Positions 7,619-15,424 are shown, numbered from the stretch's first letter. The stretch: DNA of 18,153 nucleotides from UBA4572 sp049965515 (GCA_049965515.1 JBMFWG010000036.1:1-18153); one strand, 5' to 3'. Notes: generated by a model not told the origin, from the sequence alone. A program made the numbers and translations.

Positions 7619-8517
7619 GGGCGGGTCTCCCGCATTGGCGCAAAGGCCGGATCAAAGACTCGCCCGGTGCGGAATGCATGGAGTTCGAGGGCCTGCTCGA
7701 GAAGGGCGGGGAGTTCCGAAAGTGGAATCATATTGGGGCCGTCGCTGGGAGCCCTGTCGGGATCCGGGTGTGTTTCGAGAAAGAGTCCGTCGCATCCGGC
7801 GGCCATGGCCGACCTGACAAGCAGCGGGACGTATCTTCGATCTCCCCCGGAGCGGTCACCTTCCCCTCCCGGACTCTGGACGGAGTGGGTCCCGTCAAAG
7901 ATGACCGGATAGGACAGCCGTGCCATGACTGCCAGGGAGCGAAAGTCGACGACAAGGTTGTGGTAGCCGAAGGTCGATCCCCGCTCACAGAGAAGAATGC
8001 GGGTATTTCCTGTGTCGCTGATTTTCTGGGCGGCCGGCCCCATGTCCTCGGGGGCCATGAACTGTCCTTTTTTGAGATGGACCGGTCGCCCTGATCGTCC
8101 GGCCGCCTCCAGAAGGTCGGTCTGGCGTGAGAGAAAGGCCGGGATCTGAAGAATATCCAGCACGGAAGAGGCGTCAGGAACCTCATCGGGAGTGTGGATA
8201 TCGGAGAGGACCGGGAGATCGTGGCGAGAACGGATCTCGGCCAGGACATCAAGTCCTTCTCGCCTTCCGATTCCCCGGAAGCTTTTGCGGGAGGTGCGAT
8301 TGGCCTTGTCGTACGAGGCCTTGAAGACGACTGAGATCCCAAGGGTACTTCTGATCTCAGCGATCCGGTGGGCCACCTCCAGGGCATGGGTCCGGCTCTC
8401 GATCACGCAGGGACCCAGGATGAAGAGAGGAGAGTGGCCTTCTCCCACATGAAATCTTGGAGCCTTTGGGTCTCCGATGGCCACAGGGCCTGTCTGCCTG
8501 AATCCCGTCATCATCAC
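7615..8517 (-). CDS. kdsA: Kdo-8-phosphate synthase KdsA, metal-dependent class
   Basis: KdsA condenses phosphoenolpyruvate with arabinose-5-phosphate to form Kdo-8-phosphate in the cytosol. The 300-residue protein carries GPCVIES, KANRTS, HTPDE and GTHSVQ. The metal ligands C37, H211, E248 and D259 are all present, with exactly the spacing of the Aquifex aeolicus metalloenzyme (174, 37 and 11 residues). E. coli KdsA has Asn in place of the Cys and needs no metal. The GTG at 8517 overlaps the pyrG stop as GTGA and lies six bases after GAGG; two following ATG codons (8514, 8511) are alternative starts. About 20 extra residues precede the core. Confidence 0.96.
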   Translation of the reverse strand: MMMTGFRQTGPVAIGDPKAPRFHVGEGHSPLFILGPCVIESRTHALEVAHRIAEIRSTLGISVVFKASYDKANRTSRKSFRGIGRREGLDVLAEIRSRHDLPVLSDIHTPDEVPDASSVLDILQIPAFLSRQTDLLEAAGRSGRPVHLKKGQFMAPEDMGPAAQKISDTGNTRILLCERGSTFGYHNLVVDFRSLAVMARLSYPVIFDGTHSVQSPGGEGDRSGGDRRYVPLLVRSAMAAGCDGLFLETHPDPDRAPSDGPNMIPLSELPALLEQALELHAFRTGRVFDPAFAPMRETRP

Positions 8518-10124
8518 GACCGTCCTCGAAGGTCCTGGTGCCGGCTAGCTGCTGCCACAAATCCCAAAAAGAGGGGGTGGGGTGAAAGAGGCCGGGAGGA
8601 GAACTCCGGGTGAAACTGGGAGGCCACGAAGAAGGGGTGGTGGGGAATTTCGACAACCTCCACCAGCTTTCTCTTGCCGTATGTTCCGGAGATGGTGAGC
8701 CCGGCCTTTTCAATACGAGAGACGTAGTCGGCATTGACCTCAAAACGGTGGCGGTGGCGCTCCCGGATACGGCTGTGGCCATAGAGGGACTCCACAACTG
8801 ACCCCGGGACAAGGTCGGCCTCATAGAGGCCCAGCCTCATCGTTCCTCCCAGGTCCGGATTGTTGAGCTGCTCCGGAAGAAGGTCGATGACCGGGTCGAC
8901 GGGGTGGGGCGAAAACTCCCGGCTCGTTGCTCCCGTCAGGCCAAGACGCGTTCTGGCGAACTCGATAACGGCGAGCTGCATGCCGAGGCAGATCCCCAGG
9001 AAGGGAATGTTGTTTTCCCGGGCATGGGTAATCGCCCGGATCTTCCCGTCGATTCCCCGGGAGCCGAAGCCTCCCGGCACGAGAATGCCCCCCAGCCCGT
9101 CGAGAATGTCTTCCGGAGAGCGGGCAGACTCGATCTCCTCGGCATCGAGCCATTCGAGGCGGACCTTGAGCCCCTTTTCCGTTCCGGCATGGTTCAGGGC
9201 TTCGACCAGGCTCTTGTACGAGTCCTTCAGGTTCAGGTACTTTCCAACGATTCCGATCGACACTTCCTTGCGGGCCTTTCGGATTCGTCCGACCATCTTT
9301 CTCCAGGGATCGATCCGGGCCGGGCGGATGGGCATGTGCAGGTGGCGAAGGAGATATCGGTCCAGCTTTTGTCGGTAGAACTCAAGGGGGATCTGGTAGA
9401 TCGTGGGGACATCGGGCGCGGCAATGACGGCTTCGGGGTCGACATCACAGAAGAGGGCGATCTTGTTCTTGACCTCTTCGGGGATCTCCTCTTCGGCCCG
9501 GCAGAGGATGATGTTGGGGCTGATGCCGATCTCCCGAAGCTTGTGGACAGAATGCTGCGAAGGTTTTGTCTTGAGCTCCTCGGAGGCCCGGACATAGGGA
9601 ACCAGCGTCAGATGGACATAGGCAACGTTGTGCTTCCCGACCTCCCGGGGAAACTGACGGATTGTCTCGAGGAAGGGAAGGGACTCAATATCGCCCACCG
9701 TCCCGCCGATCTCCACAAGTACAATGTCAGATTCGGCGCCGCGTTCAAGGATGACCCGCTTGATTTCATTGGTGATGTGGGGAACGACCTGGACGGTTCC
9801 TCCGAGGAACTCGCCTCGGCGCTCCCGGGTGATGACGTCGAAGTAGATTCTTCCGGTCGTGTGATTGTTCTTTTTTCCCATGGAGAGGTGGGTGAATCGT
9901 TCATAATGGCCGAGATCGAGATCGGTTTCCGCCCCGTCGTCGGTAACATAGACCTCTCCGTGCTGGTAGGGATTCATCGTGCCAGGGTCGACATTGATGT
10001 AGGGATCAAACTTGAGGAAGTTCACCCGGTAACCTCGGCTTTCGAGAAGGCAGCCCAGTGAGGCCGAGGCAATGCCTTTACCGAGGGATGAGACGACCCC
10101 CCCTGTTATGAAGATATATTTCAT
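8514..10124 (-). CDS. pyrG: CTP synthase (glutamine-hydrolysing)
   Basis: PyrG aminates UTP to CTP with glutamine and ATP. The 536-residue protein has the synthase domain (1-267) starting KYIFITGGVVSSLGKG, and a class I glutamine amidotransferase domain (about 290-525). The amidotransferase triad is C379 in GICLGMQ with H505 and E507 in QFHPEF. Length is normal. No good Shine-Dalgarno stands before the ATG; GGAGGG is 20 bases away, so translation may depend on leader structure or coupling. It sits between kdsB and kdsA; its CTP is the co-substrate of KdsB (CMP-Kdo) and needed for CDP-diacylglycerol used by PgsA further down the same operon. Confidence 0.98.
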   Translation of the reverse strand: MKYIFITGGVVSSLGKGIASASLGCLLESRGYRVNFLKFDPYINVDPGTMNPYQHGEVYVTDDGAETDLDLGHYERFTHLSMGKKNNHTTGRIYFDVITRERRGEFLGGTVQVVPHITNEIKRVILERGAESDIVLVEIGGTVGDIESLPFLETIRQFPREVGKHNVAYVHLTLVPYVRASEELKTKPSQHSVHKLREIGISPNIILCRAEEEIPEEVKNKIALFCDVDPEAVIAAPDVPTIYQIPLEFYRQKLDRYLLRHLHMPIRPARIDPWRKMVGRIRKARKEVSIGIVGKYLNLKDSYKSLVEALNHAGTEKGLKVRLEWLDAEEIESARSPEDILDGLGGILVPGGFGSRGIDGKIRAITHARENNIPFLGICLGMQLAVIEFARTRLGLTGATSREFSPHPVDPVIDLLPEQLNNPDLGGTMRLGLYEADLVPGSVVESLYGHSRIRERHRHRFEVNADYVSRIEKAGLTISGTYGKRKLVEVVEIPHHPFFVASQFHPEFSSRPLSPHPLFLGFVAAASRHQDLRGRS

Positions 10125-10160
10125 CGAGATTGTCGCCGGGAAACCCTCCGGTGTCGGGGG

Positions 10161-10238
10161 GGAGGCGCCTCCGTTCCCGGCTATCTCCTTTCTTCAGCGC
10201 GCCATCGTTTTCGTTGTGTGGCCGTCATCACGCGTGAT
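10161..10238. repeat. two perfect 12-bp palindromes in the kdsB-pyrG gap
   Basis: GGAGGCGCCTCC (10161-10172) and ATCACGCGTGAT (10227-10238, covering the kdsB stop codon) are both exact palindromes in the only sizeable gap (103 bases) between kdsB and plsY. They could fold as short hairpins in the transcript or bind a dimeric regulator. No promoter boxes are convincing here. Confidence 0.35.
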
Positions 10239-11085
10239 CCCCTGATCCGGAAGAGGAAGGCAATCCTCCCTGTGATTCTTCCCGGATCTGGGCCAGATCT
10301 TCCGGAGTGTCGATGCGCCAGGACGGAAAATCCGTTCGGGCGACATAGATGGCGAACCCGTAATACAGGGCCCGCAGCTGTTCCAGTTTTTCCGTCTCTT
10401 CGAGCGAAGAGACGGGAAGTCGGGCAAACTCCAGAAGAGCGGCCTTCCTGAAAGCATAGATGCCCAGATGCTGGTCCCAGAAGATGTCGGAACGGTGGGG
10501 GGCTGTGCTATCCCGGTCCATGGGGATCGGGCTTCTGGAGAAGTAAAGGGCCAGATTTCTCTGATTGGTAACGACCTTGACGATATTGGGGTTTGTGATG
10601 TCTTCGGGGGCGGTGATGCGGCGCCGGAGGGTCGAGAGGGGAATCCTTCCGTCCGATAGAAGAGGTGCCACGGCCTGGTCGATCATCCGTGGGTCTCCCA
10701 GAAGTTCATCTGCCTGGAGATTGACAATAATCCCCGCCGTGAGGTCTCTGGCAGCCTCAGCCACCCGGTCAGTCCCGCAGTGGGCCGAAGGAGAGGTCCT
10801 GACAGCTTCCACCCCATACTGTTCGGCCACAGCCAGGATCTCGGAGCTGTCTGTGGCAATCAGAACTCGGTCGACGGCATCGGACCTCCGGGCCAGTTCG
10901 GCCACCCTCACAATCAGGGGCTTCCCGGCGATTTGTGCCAACGGCTTACCCGGAAAACGGGTTGATCCCATGCGGGCAGGGATCACAACGGCCACCTCCG
11001 GGTTCTCCTCCTCCGGAGAGATCTCCTTCTGCGACAAGGTCCCGGGAAAGGCGGCAAAAAACGGATGGTTCGACAATGAGGTCAC
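10228..11085 (-). CDS. kdsB: CMP-Kdo synthetase (3-deoxy-manno-octulosonate cytidylyltransferase)
   Basis: KdsB activates Kdo with CTP to CMP-Kdo, the donor for lipid A glycosylation. The nucleotidyltransferase core begins at about residue 31 with VAVVIPARMGSTRFPGKPL, and the C-terminal RIDTPEDL is present. The protein has 285 residues against about 250 for the family: some 30 unmatched residues precede the core and a Ser/Gly-rich tail follows. The active-site stretch usually NVQGDEP reads NLQADELL (122-129); the Gln and Asp are kept. The GTG start has AGGAGG four bases upstream, which supports the long N-terminus. It begins eight bases after rfaE1. Confidence 0.93.
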   Translation of the reverse strand: MTSLSNHPFFAAFPGTLSQKEISPEEENPEVAVVIPARMGSTRFPGKPLAQIAGKPLIVRVAELARRSDAVDRVLIATDSSEILAVAEQYGVEAVRTSPSAHCGTDRVAEAARDLTAGIIVNLQADELLGDPRMIDQAVAPLLSDGRIPLSTLRRRITAPEDITNPNIVKVVTNQRNLALYFSRSPIPMDRDSTAPHRSDIFWDQHLGIYAFRKAALLEFARLPVSSLEETEKLEQLRALYYGFAIYVARTDFPSWRIDTPEDLAQIREESQGGLPSSSGSGDHA

Positions 11086-11093
11086 GGATCCTC

Positions 11094-12167
11094 CTAAACC
11101 CTGACTCGGGGACGAAAGCCCGCCGGCCGGAAGACACCGCTGGGAGTGTCAAAGAGCGTGGAGAAGGACAAAACCTCCCGGAGCTGGTCCCGGGTGACGG
11201 TTGAGGTGCCGACCATTCCCACAACGATTCCGGCGGCGAGATTGGAGAGAACGGCCGACTCGAGCAGGGTGGCGCCTGCCGCGTGGGCCAGGGTCAGGGT
11301 GGCCATGACCGTGTCTCCGGCTCCTGTGACATCGTAAACATCCTGGGCGACCGCAGGGATATGGGAGGCGTGCAGGGCCTCACCCCCCTCGAAGAGGGTC
11401 ATGCCGGCCTCTCCTCGGGTGATGAGGACCGCCTCCGAATGCGTTCGGTCGAGAAGTCTCTGTCCGGCCATGAGAAGGGTGGACTCGTCGTTGATCTCGA
11501 TGCCTGAGGCGCGGGAGGCTTCGAGGTGGTTGGGGGTCAGCAGGGTTGCCCCCGAAAAGAAGTCGATGGAGGCGACCTTGGGGTCGACAAAGACCGGGAC
11601 GTTTCGCTCCCGGGCGAGGGCGATCATCTCCTGGACCATGGGGGGGGAGAGCATCCCCTTGGCATAGTCGGAGAAGATCACTCCCTGAAGGGTCCCGATC
11701 CGGGACTCGAAGATCTCCAGCGCCTGTCGGGAGGTCTCGGGAGAGATCGTTGTCTTGACCTCCCGGTCAACCCGCAAAAGCTGCTGATTATGGGCCATCA
11801 CCCGGCTCTTTGTCGTTGTCGGCCGGCCCTCCTCGACCAGCAGGCCCTCCGTGTTGATTCCGGTCCGAAGCATTTCCTGGGAAAGGCGCCGACCCTCTTC
11901 ATCCTTTCCGGCGACAGAGAGAATCGACACTGTCCCTCCCAGCCGACTGATGTTGTGGGCGACATTCGCGGCCCCTCCCAGGCGGTAGGAGTCCTCTGTG
12001 ACCCCTACCACCGGAACAGGGGCTTCGGGGGAGACCCGGTCAACCTTGCCCCAGATGTAGTGGTCGAGCATGACGTCACCGACGACCAGGATGTGGACCG
12101 TGGGAAACCGGTCCATGGTTTCGATGAGCCGGGAGAGAAGAACCTCTCCCATCCAGTGTGGGTTCAT
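11094..12167 (-). CDS. rfaE1: D-glycero-beta-D-manno-heptose-7-phosphate kinase
   Basis: This PfkB-family kinase phosphorylates heptose-7-phosphate at C1 on the way to ADP-heptose for the LPS inner core. The 357-residue protein shows GDVMLDHYIWG (30-40), RVSPEAPVPVV, RLGGAANVA, SDYAKG, VDPK and the PfkB signature DVTGAGDTV (279-287) with base D285. It has only the kinase domain: the adenylyltransferase half found in fused E. coli HldE is absent and must be encoded elsewhere as rfaE2/hldC. The ATG has GGAGG five bases upstream and lies 36 bases after lepB. The alternative name is hldA. Confidence 0.95.
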   Translation of the reverse strand: MNPHWMGEVLLSRLIETMDRFPTVHILVVGDVMLDHYIWGKVDRVSPEAPVPVVGVTEDSYRLGGAANVAHNISRLGGTVSILSVAGKDEEGRRLSQEMLRTGINTEGLLVEEGRPTTTKSRVMAHNQQLLRVDREVKTTISPETSRQALEIFESRIGTLQGVIFSDYAKGMLSPPMVQEMIALARERNVPVFVDPKVASIDFFSGATLLTPNHLEASRASGIEINDESTLLMAGQRLLDRTHSEAVLITRGEAGMTLFEGGEALHASHIPAVAQDVYDVTGAGDTVMATLTLAHAAGATLLESAVLSNLAAGIVVGMVGTSTVTRDQLREVLSFSTLFDTPSGVFRPAGFRPRVRV

Positions 12168-12203
12168 GACAGCCTCCCGATCAAAACCCTCGTCCTGACC
12201 TTT

Positions 12204-12848
12204 TTAGTGAATGATCCGGCCGAGCCGGGCAAGGCGAATCGCATCATGCTCCTTGTCCCACGACCAGTAAATGAGAATCGCCCGTCCGACAATCTTCCGG
12301 CTTTTGACGAATCCCCAGAAGCGCGAGTCGTACGAGTCATCCCTGTTGTCTCCCATGACGAAGTAGGAGTGGGGAGGGACAACGGTGTCAAAGTTGTCCC
12401 GGGGCGTCTGGTCAGTGGTCTCCGGATCGATGGACTGGATATAGGGTTCCTTTTGCAGCACCCCGTTGACATAGAGCTTTTTCTTGATGATCTGGATGTG
12501 GTCTCCGGGAATCCCGATCACGCGCTTGATGAAGTCCTTGGTCTCATCCTTCGGCCATTTGAAGACGATCACATCTCCTCGATGGGGATGGCCCGTCCGA
12601 AACATGTAGCGGTCATGAAAAGGATTCTTGACCCCATAGGAAAGCTTTGAAACGAGAATCTGGTCGCCGATGAGGAGGGTCGGGATCATTGATCCCGAGG
12701 GAATCCGGAAGGCCTGGATCACAAAAAGCTTGAGGAAGGCAGCGATGACAAAGGCTGTGAGAAGGCCTTCCGTCAGCTCCCGGGCCAGGCTCTTTTTCTT
12801 GGGGGTTGATCCTCCCGTAGAGGGGAGGGGAAGGGGGGATTCGCTCAC
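12204..12848 (-). CDS. lepB: signal peptidase I
   Basis: Signal peptidase I cleaves signal peptides from exported proteins at the outer face of the inner membrane. The 214-residue protein has a short cytosolic stretch, one membrane helix (about 28-46), the nucleophile S53 in RIPSGSMIPTLL, and the general-base lysine K108 in KRVIGIPGD, followed by the box GDNRDDSYDSR. Only one membrane helix is seen, as in many non-enteric enzymes. The GTG start overlaps the lepA stop as GTGA; the nearest purine-rich motif, GGGAG, is only two bases away, so coupling to lepA translation is likely. The lepA-lepB order is widespread. Confidence 0.97.
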   Translation of the reverse strand: MSESPLPLPSTGGSTPKKKSLARELTEGLLTAFVIAAFLKLFVIQAFRIPSGSMIPTLLIGDQILVSKLSYGVKNPFHDRYMFRTGHPHRGDVIVFKWPKDETKDFIKRVIGIPGDHIQIIKKKLYVNGVLQKEPYIQSIDPETTDQTPRDNFDTVVPPHSYFVMGDNRDDSYDSRFWGFVKSRKIVGRAILIYWSWDKEHDAIRLARLGRIIH

Positions 12849-14665
12849 TTCTCCCGGCTCCCTTCCGAGACTCGAAGGACGGCCATGAAGGCCTCCTGTG
12901 GAACTTCAACCCGTCCGATCTGTTTCATCCGTTTTTTGCCTTCTTTCTGCTTTTCGAGAAGCTTTCGCTTCCGGGTAATGTCGCCTCCGTAGCATTTGGC
13001 CAGAACATTTTTTCGCATGGCCCCGATGGTCTCCCGGGCGATGATGCGGGAGCCAATGGCCGCCTGGATCGCCACCTCGAACATCTGTCGGGGAATGACC
13101 TCCTTGAGCTTCTCCACGAGGAGTCGACCCCGGGAGTAGGCCCTGTCCTTGTGAACGATGAAGGAGAGGGCGTCAACCCGCTCTCCCGAGACCAGGACAT
13201 CAACCTTTTCGAGCTCGGCCGGTCGGGTGTCAAGCCATTCGTAATCGAAGGAGGCGTAGCCCTTGGAGAGGCTCTTGAGCCGGTCGTAGAAGTCGAGAAC
13301 CACCTCGTTCAGTGGCAGTTCGTACTGCACCTGGACCCGGCGGGAATCGAGATAGCGGAGCTCCCTCTGGATTCCCCGCCTTTCCTGGCACAGGGTCATG
13401 ACCGGCCCGAGGTATTCGGTGGGCATATAAAGCGAGCCCAGGATGAAGGGCTCGAAGATGGTGTCGATCTGTGTGACGGGCGGGAGGTCGGCCGGGTTCA
13501 CTACGGTGACCTCTTCTCCGTTGGTCAGCCGCACCTGGTAGACAACGGTCGGGGCGGTGCTGATCAGGGAGAGGGAGAATTCCCGCTCCAGGCGCTCCTG
13601 GACGATCTCCATGTGCAAAAGTCCCAGAAAGCCGCATCGAAAGCCGAACCCCAGCGCCAGGGAGCTCTCCATCTCGAAGGTGAAGGAGGCATCGTTCATG
13701 CGGAGCTTGTCCAGGGCCTCCTTGAGGTCCTCATACTGGTCACTGTCGGTGGGAAAGAGTCCGCAGAAGACCATGGGCTTGGTCTCCTGGAATCCCGGAT
13801 AGGGGGTCACCTGGGTATTGCCTGCATCGGCCAGGGTATCTCCGATCCGTGTCTCCCGCACCGACTTGATTCCGGTGACGACGAAGCCCACTTCTCCGGC
13901 GGAGAGAGAGGGAAGGTCAACCCGTTTTGGCGTAAAGGCCCCCACCGAAAGGACGGGGTAGTCCTTCCCGGTGGAGAGAAGTCGAATGGACTTTCCCGGG
14001 CGAATTTCACCGTCAAAAACCCTCACCAGGATCACGGCACCAAGGTAGGCATCGAACCAGGAGTCGAAGAGGAGGGCGCGAAGGGGGGAAGAACGGTCTC
14101 CGGAGGGAGGGGGAACCCGCGTCACGATAGCCTCGAGAACCTCGGTGACCCCGATCCCCTCCTTGGCAGAAATCAGGAGGGCCTCCTCGGCATCAAGGCC
14201 GACGGCATCCTCAATCTGTTCCTTGGCCCGGGGGATGTCAGCTCCGGGGAGGTCGATCTTGTTGATGACGGGAATCATGTGGACGTCATTTTCGAGAGCC
14301 AGATAAGCATTGGCGATTGTCTGGGCCTCGACCCCCTGGGAGGCGTCCACGACAAGGAGTGCACCCTCGCAGGCTGCCAGGGACCGGGAGACTTCGTAGG
14401 TGAAGTCGACATGGCCGGGAGTGTCAATCAAATTCAGAAGGTAGTCCTGGCCGTCCTTGGCACGGTAATTGAGGCGCACGTTATGGGCCTTGATGGTGAT
14501 GCCGCGCTCCCTTTCGAGATCCATGGCATCCAGGATCTGTTCCCGGGACTCCCGTTTGGAGACCGCCCCCGTCAGGTCCAGGAGCCTGTCGGCCAGGGTC
14601 GACTTTCCATGGTCGATATGGGCGATGATGCAGAAGTTGCGTATGCGTTCGATCGGATAGTCCAA
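12845..14665 (-). CDS. lepA: elongation factor 4 (LepA) GTPase
   Basis: LepA is a ribosome-associated translational GTPase related to EF-G that helps initiation/ribosome assembly or back-translocation under stress. With the TTG start the protein has 606 residues, normal for the family. G motifs are AHIDHGKS (15-22), DTPGHVDF (81-88) and NKID (134-137); the LepA-specific C-terminal domain includes AKCYGGDITRKRKLL. I prefer TTG at 14665 because AGGA lies nine bases upstream of it but directly abuts the ATG at 14674, which would add three residues. It is the first gene of the ten-gene string and has a promoter and a 200-base structured leader. Confidence 0.97.
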   Translation of the reverse strand: MDYPIERIRNFCIIAHIDHGKSTLADRLLDLTGAVSKRESREQILDAMDLERERGITIKAHNVRLNYRAKDGQDYLLNLIDTPGHVDFTYEVSRSLAACEGALLVVDASQGVEAQTIANAYLALENDVHMIPVINKIDLPGADIPRAKEQIEDAVGLDAEEALLISAKEGIGVTEVLEAIVTRVPPPSGDRSSPLRALLFDSWFDAYLGAVILVRVFDGEIRPGKSIRLLSTGKDYPVLSVGAFTPKRVDLPSLSAGEVGFVVTGIKSVRETRIGDTLADAGNTQVTPYPGFQETKPMVFCGLFPTDSDQYEDLKEALDKLRMNDASFTFEMESSLALGFGFRCGFLGLLHMEIVQERLEREFSLSLISTAPTVVYQVRLTNGEEVTVVNPADLPPVTQIDTIFEPFILGSLYMPTEYLGPVMTLCQERRGIQRELRYLDSRRVQVQYELPLNEVVLDFYDRLKSLSKGYASFDYEWLDTRPAELEKVDVLVSGERVDALSFIVHKDRAYSRGRLLVEKLKEVIPRQMFEVAIQAAIGSRIIARETIGAMRKNVLAKCYGGDITRKRKLLEKQKEGKKRMKQIGRVEVPQEAFMAVLRVSEGSREK

Positions 14666-14708
14666 GAAGCACATTCCTCATGCCATGTCCAGGGAGGCCG
14701 GGAAAGGT

Positions 14709-14773
14709 GGGCAAATGCCCGAAAAGCCTTTCGGATCGGGCCTGGGCCAGGCCTTGATCTGATCTGTGATCAG
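14709..14773 (-). promoter_or_regulatory. structured lepA leader with competing hairpins
   Basis: Several perfect inverted repeats crowd 65 bases: CTGATC/GATCAG (14759-14764, 14768-14773), GGCCTGG/CCAGGCC (14739-14745, 14747-14753), CCGAAA/TTTCGG (14719-14724, 14729-14734), GCCCGA/TCGGGC (14717-14722, 14736-14741) and GGGC/GCCC (14709-14712, 14717-14720). The last three share bases, so only some can form at once. It is transcribed ahead of lepA if the promoter at 14889-14917 is used. No known riboswitch consensus is recognised. Confidence 0.4.
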
Positions 14774-14888
14774 GCGGGTTTATGGCCGGTTCGAGAGTGG
14801 TGAAGGTCCGGAGAAAGCGGGGGACCGCCGGATTCCGGGAGGGCAGGGCTCGAGACAGAACGGTCAGGAACTCCACAATGCCCGAAAT

Positions 14889-14917
14889 ATCTTACCAGAG
14901 CCCCGGCATTGGTTCAA
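14889..14917 (-). promoter_or_regulatory. sigma-70-type promoter for the lepA-plsY operon
   Basis: On the minus strand TTGAAC (14917-14912, 4 of 6) and TAAGAT (14894-14889, 4 of 6) are separated by exactly 17 bases. The start would be near 14881, giving a leader of about 215 bases before lepA. It is the best-scoring pair I found in this gap. Confidence 0.5.
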
Positions 14918-15089
14918 GGAAGACCGTGGAGGAAGTTTGAGGCCCCCTCCAGGAAGGATTTTGTTCTTCGTTATAACATGCAGAGACGTGAGCGGACCTT
15001 TTCCGGTCGCGCGGGTCCTTGAAAACGGCGGGGTGCGACAGGAGAGTTCCCCCCCTCTCTCGCCCCCCGGAAGGATCCCGGCCGGTACT

Positions 15090-15290
15090 TCAGGAATCGT
15101 GTCGTTTCGTGGGGCAGGTGTTGATTCCCAAAAGGGCATAGAGACCGCAGAAGCCAAAGATCCCTGTGGCCAAGGGGAGAAGCCCGATCCAGCCCCATGG
15201 TGTCTTGGGACCGACATAGACGAGAGAAATGAGCACCACTCCTAGCAGAACTCGAACCATCCGGTCGAGGGTTCCTTCATTGACTTTCAT
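15090..15290 (-). CDS. small DUF2892 (YgaP-like) inner-membrane protein
   Basis: This 66-residue protein matches the DUF2892 pattern: NEGTLDRMVRVLLGVVLI, two membrane helices (about 11-27 and 33-52) joined by a short loop, and a closing CGLYALLGINTC with C48 and C59. DUF2892 also forms the C-terminal membrane part of YgaP rhodanese, but no rhodanese domain is present here. Its biochemical role is not established. The ATG at 15290 has a perfect TAAGGAGG five bases upstream, the best ribosome site in the window; a longer in-frame extension reaching 15476 would overlap nth and has no such site. It appears to be transcribed alone. Confidence 0.9.
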   Translation of the reverse strand: MKVNEGTLDRMVRVLLGVVLISLVYVGPKTPWGWIGLLPLATGIFGFCGLYALLGINTCPTKRHDS

Positions 15291-15364
15291 GGGTTCCTCC
15301 TTAGATTGGGCCGGAGAAAGAGAAAACTCTCCGAAAAAATCCCCTGGAAAGGGCAACGCAAGGG

Positions 15365-15381
15365 GGAGAGAGATTCTCTCC
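15365..15381 (-). repeat. 7-bp hairpin near the start of the DUF2892 leader
   Basis: GGAGAGA (15365-15371) and TCTCTCC (15375-15381) form a perfect stem with a three-base loop, about ten bases into the predicted DUF2892 transcript. It is not followed by a T-run at close range, so it is more likely a 5'-end stabiliser than a terminator. Confidence 0.3.
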
Positions 15382-15396
15382 AACCTTCTTCTTTTA

Positions 15397-15424
15397 ATTA
15401 TACTCTCCTCCGCCCCCTCCGCAA
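15397..15424 (-). promoter_or_regulatory. promoter for the DUF2892 gene, overlapping the nth stop codon
   Basis: A perfect TATAAT (15402-15397) lies 16 bases after TTGCGG (15424-15419, TTG matched). The TAA stop of nth (15400-15398) is inside the -10 box. The predicted start near 15390 leaves a leader of about 100 bases. The strong -10 box and the strong ribosome site downstream suggest good expression of the small membrane protein. Confidence 0.55.

Larger units (their letters stand above)
14675..15089. other. gene-free stretch between the DUF2892 gene and lepA
   Basis: These 415 bases carry only short overlapping frames with no recognisable protein. They hold a promoter (14889-14917) for lepA and, downstream of it, several inverted repeats in the lepA leader (14709-14773). 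The half next to the DUF2892 gene (14920-15089) has a GTTATAAC palindrome at 14973-14980 or so and nothing else I can interpret; no clear terminator for DUF2892 is visible. Confidence 0.6.

Noticed and set aside
10125..10227. Gram-positive-style pyrG attenuation by reiterative G addition
   Set aside because: That mechanism needs a transcript starting GGGC from a promoter directly before pyrG; no such promoter is seen and the gene lies inside an operon.
14672..14690. Possible sigma-54 promoter (TGGCATG then ATGT) before lepA
   Set aside because: The -12 element would read ATGT rather than TTGC, so the essential GC is missing, and it overlaps the lepA start.
14971..15005. Second promoter candidate with TATAAC in the lepA gap
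   Set aside because: No acceptable -35 box at 15-19 bases; the pair at 14889-14917 is better.
15300..15350. Terminator-like CCCT/AGGG hairpin followed by six T in the DUF2892 leader
   Set aside because: The stem is only 4 bp, too weak to call an attenuator.
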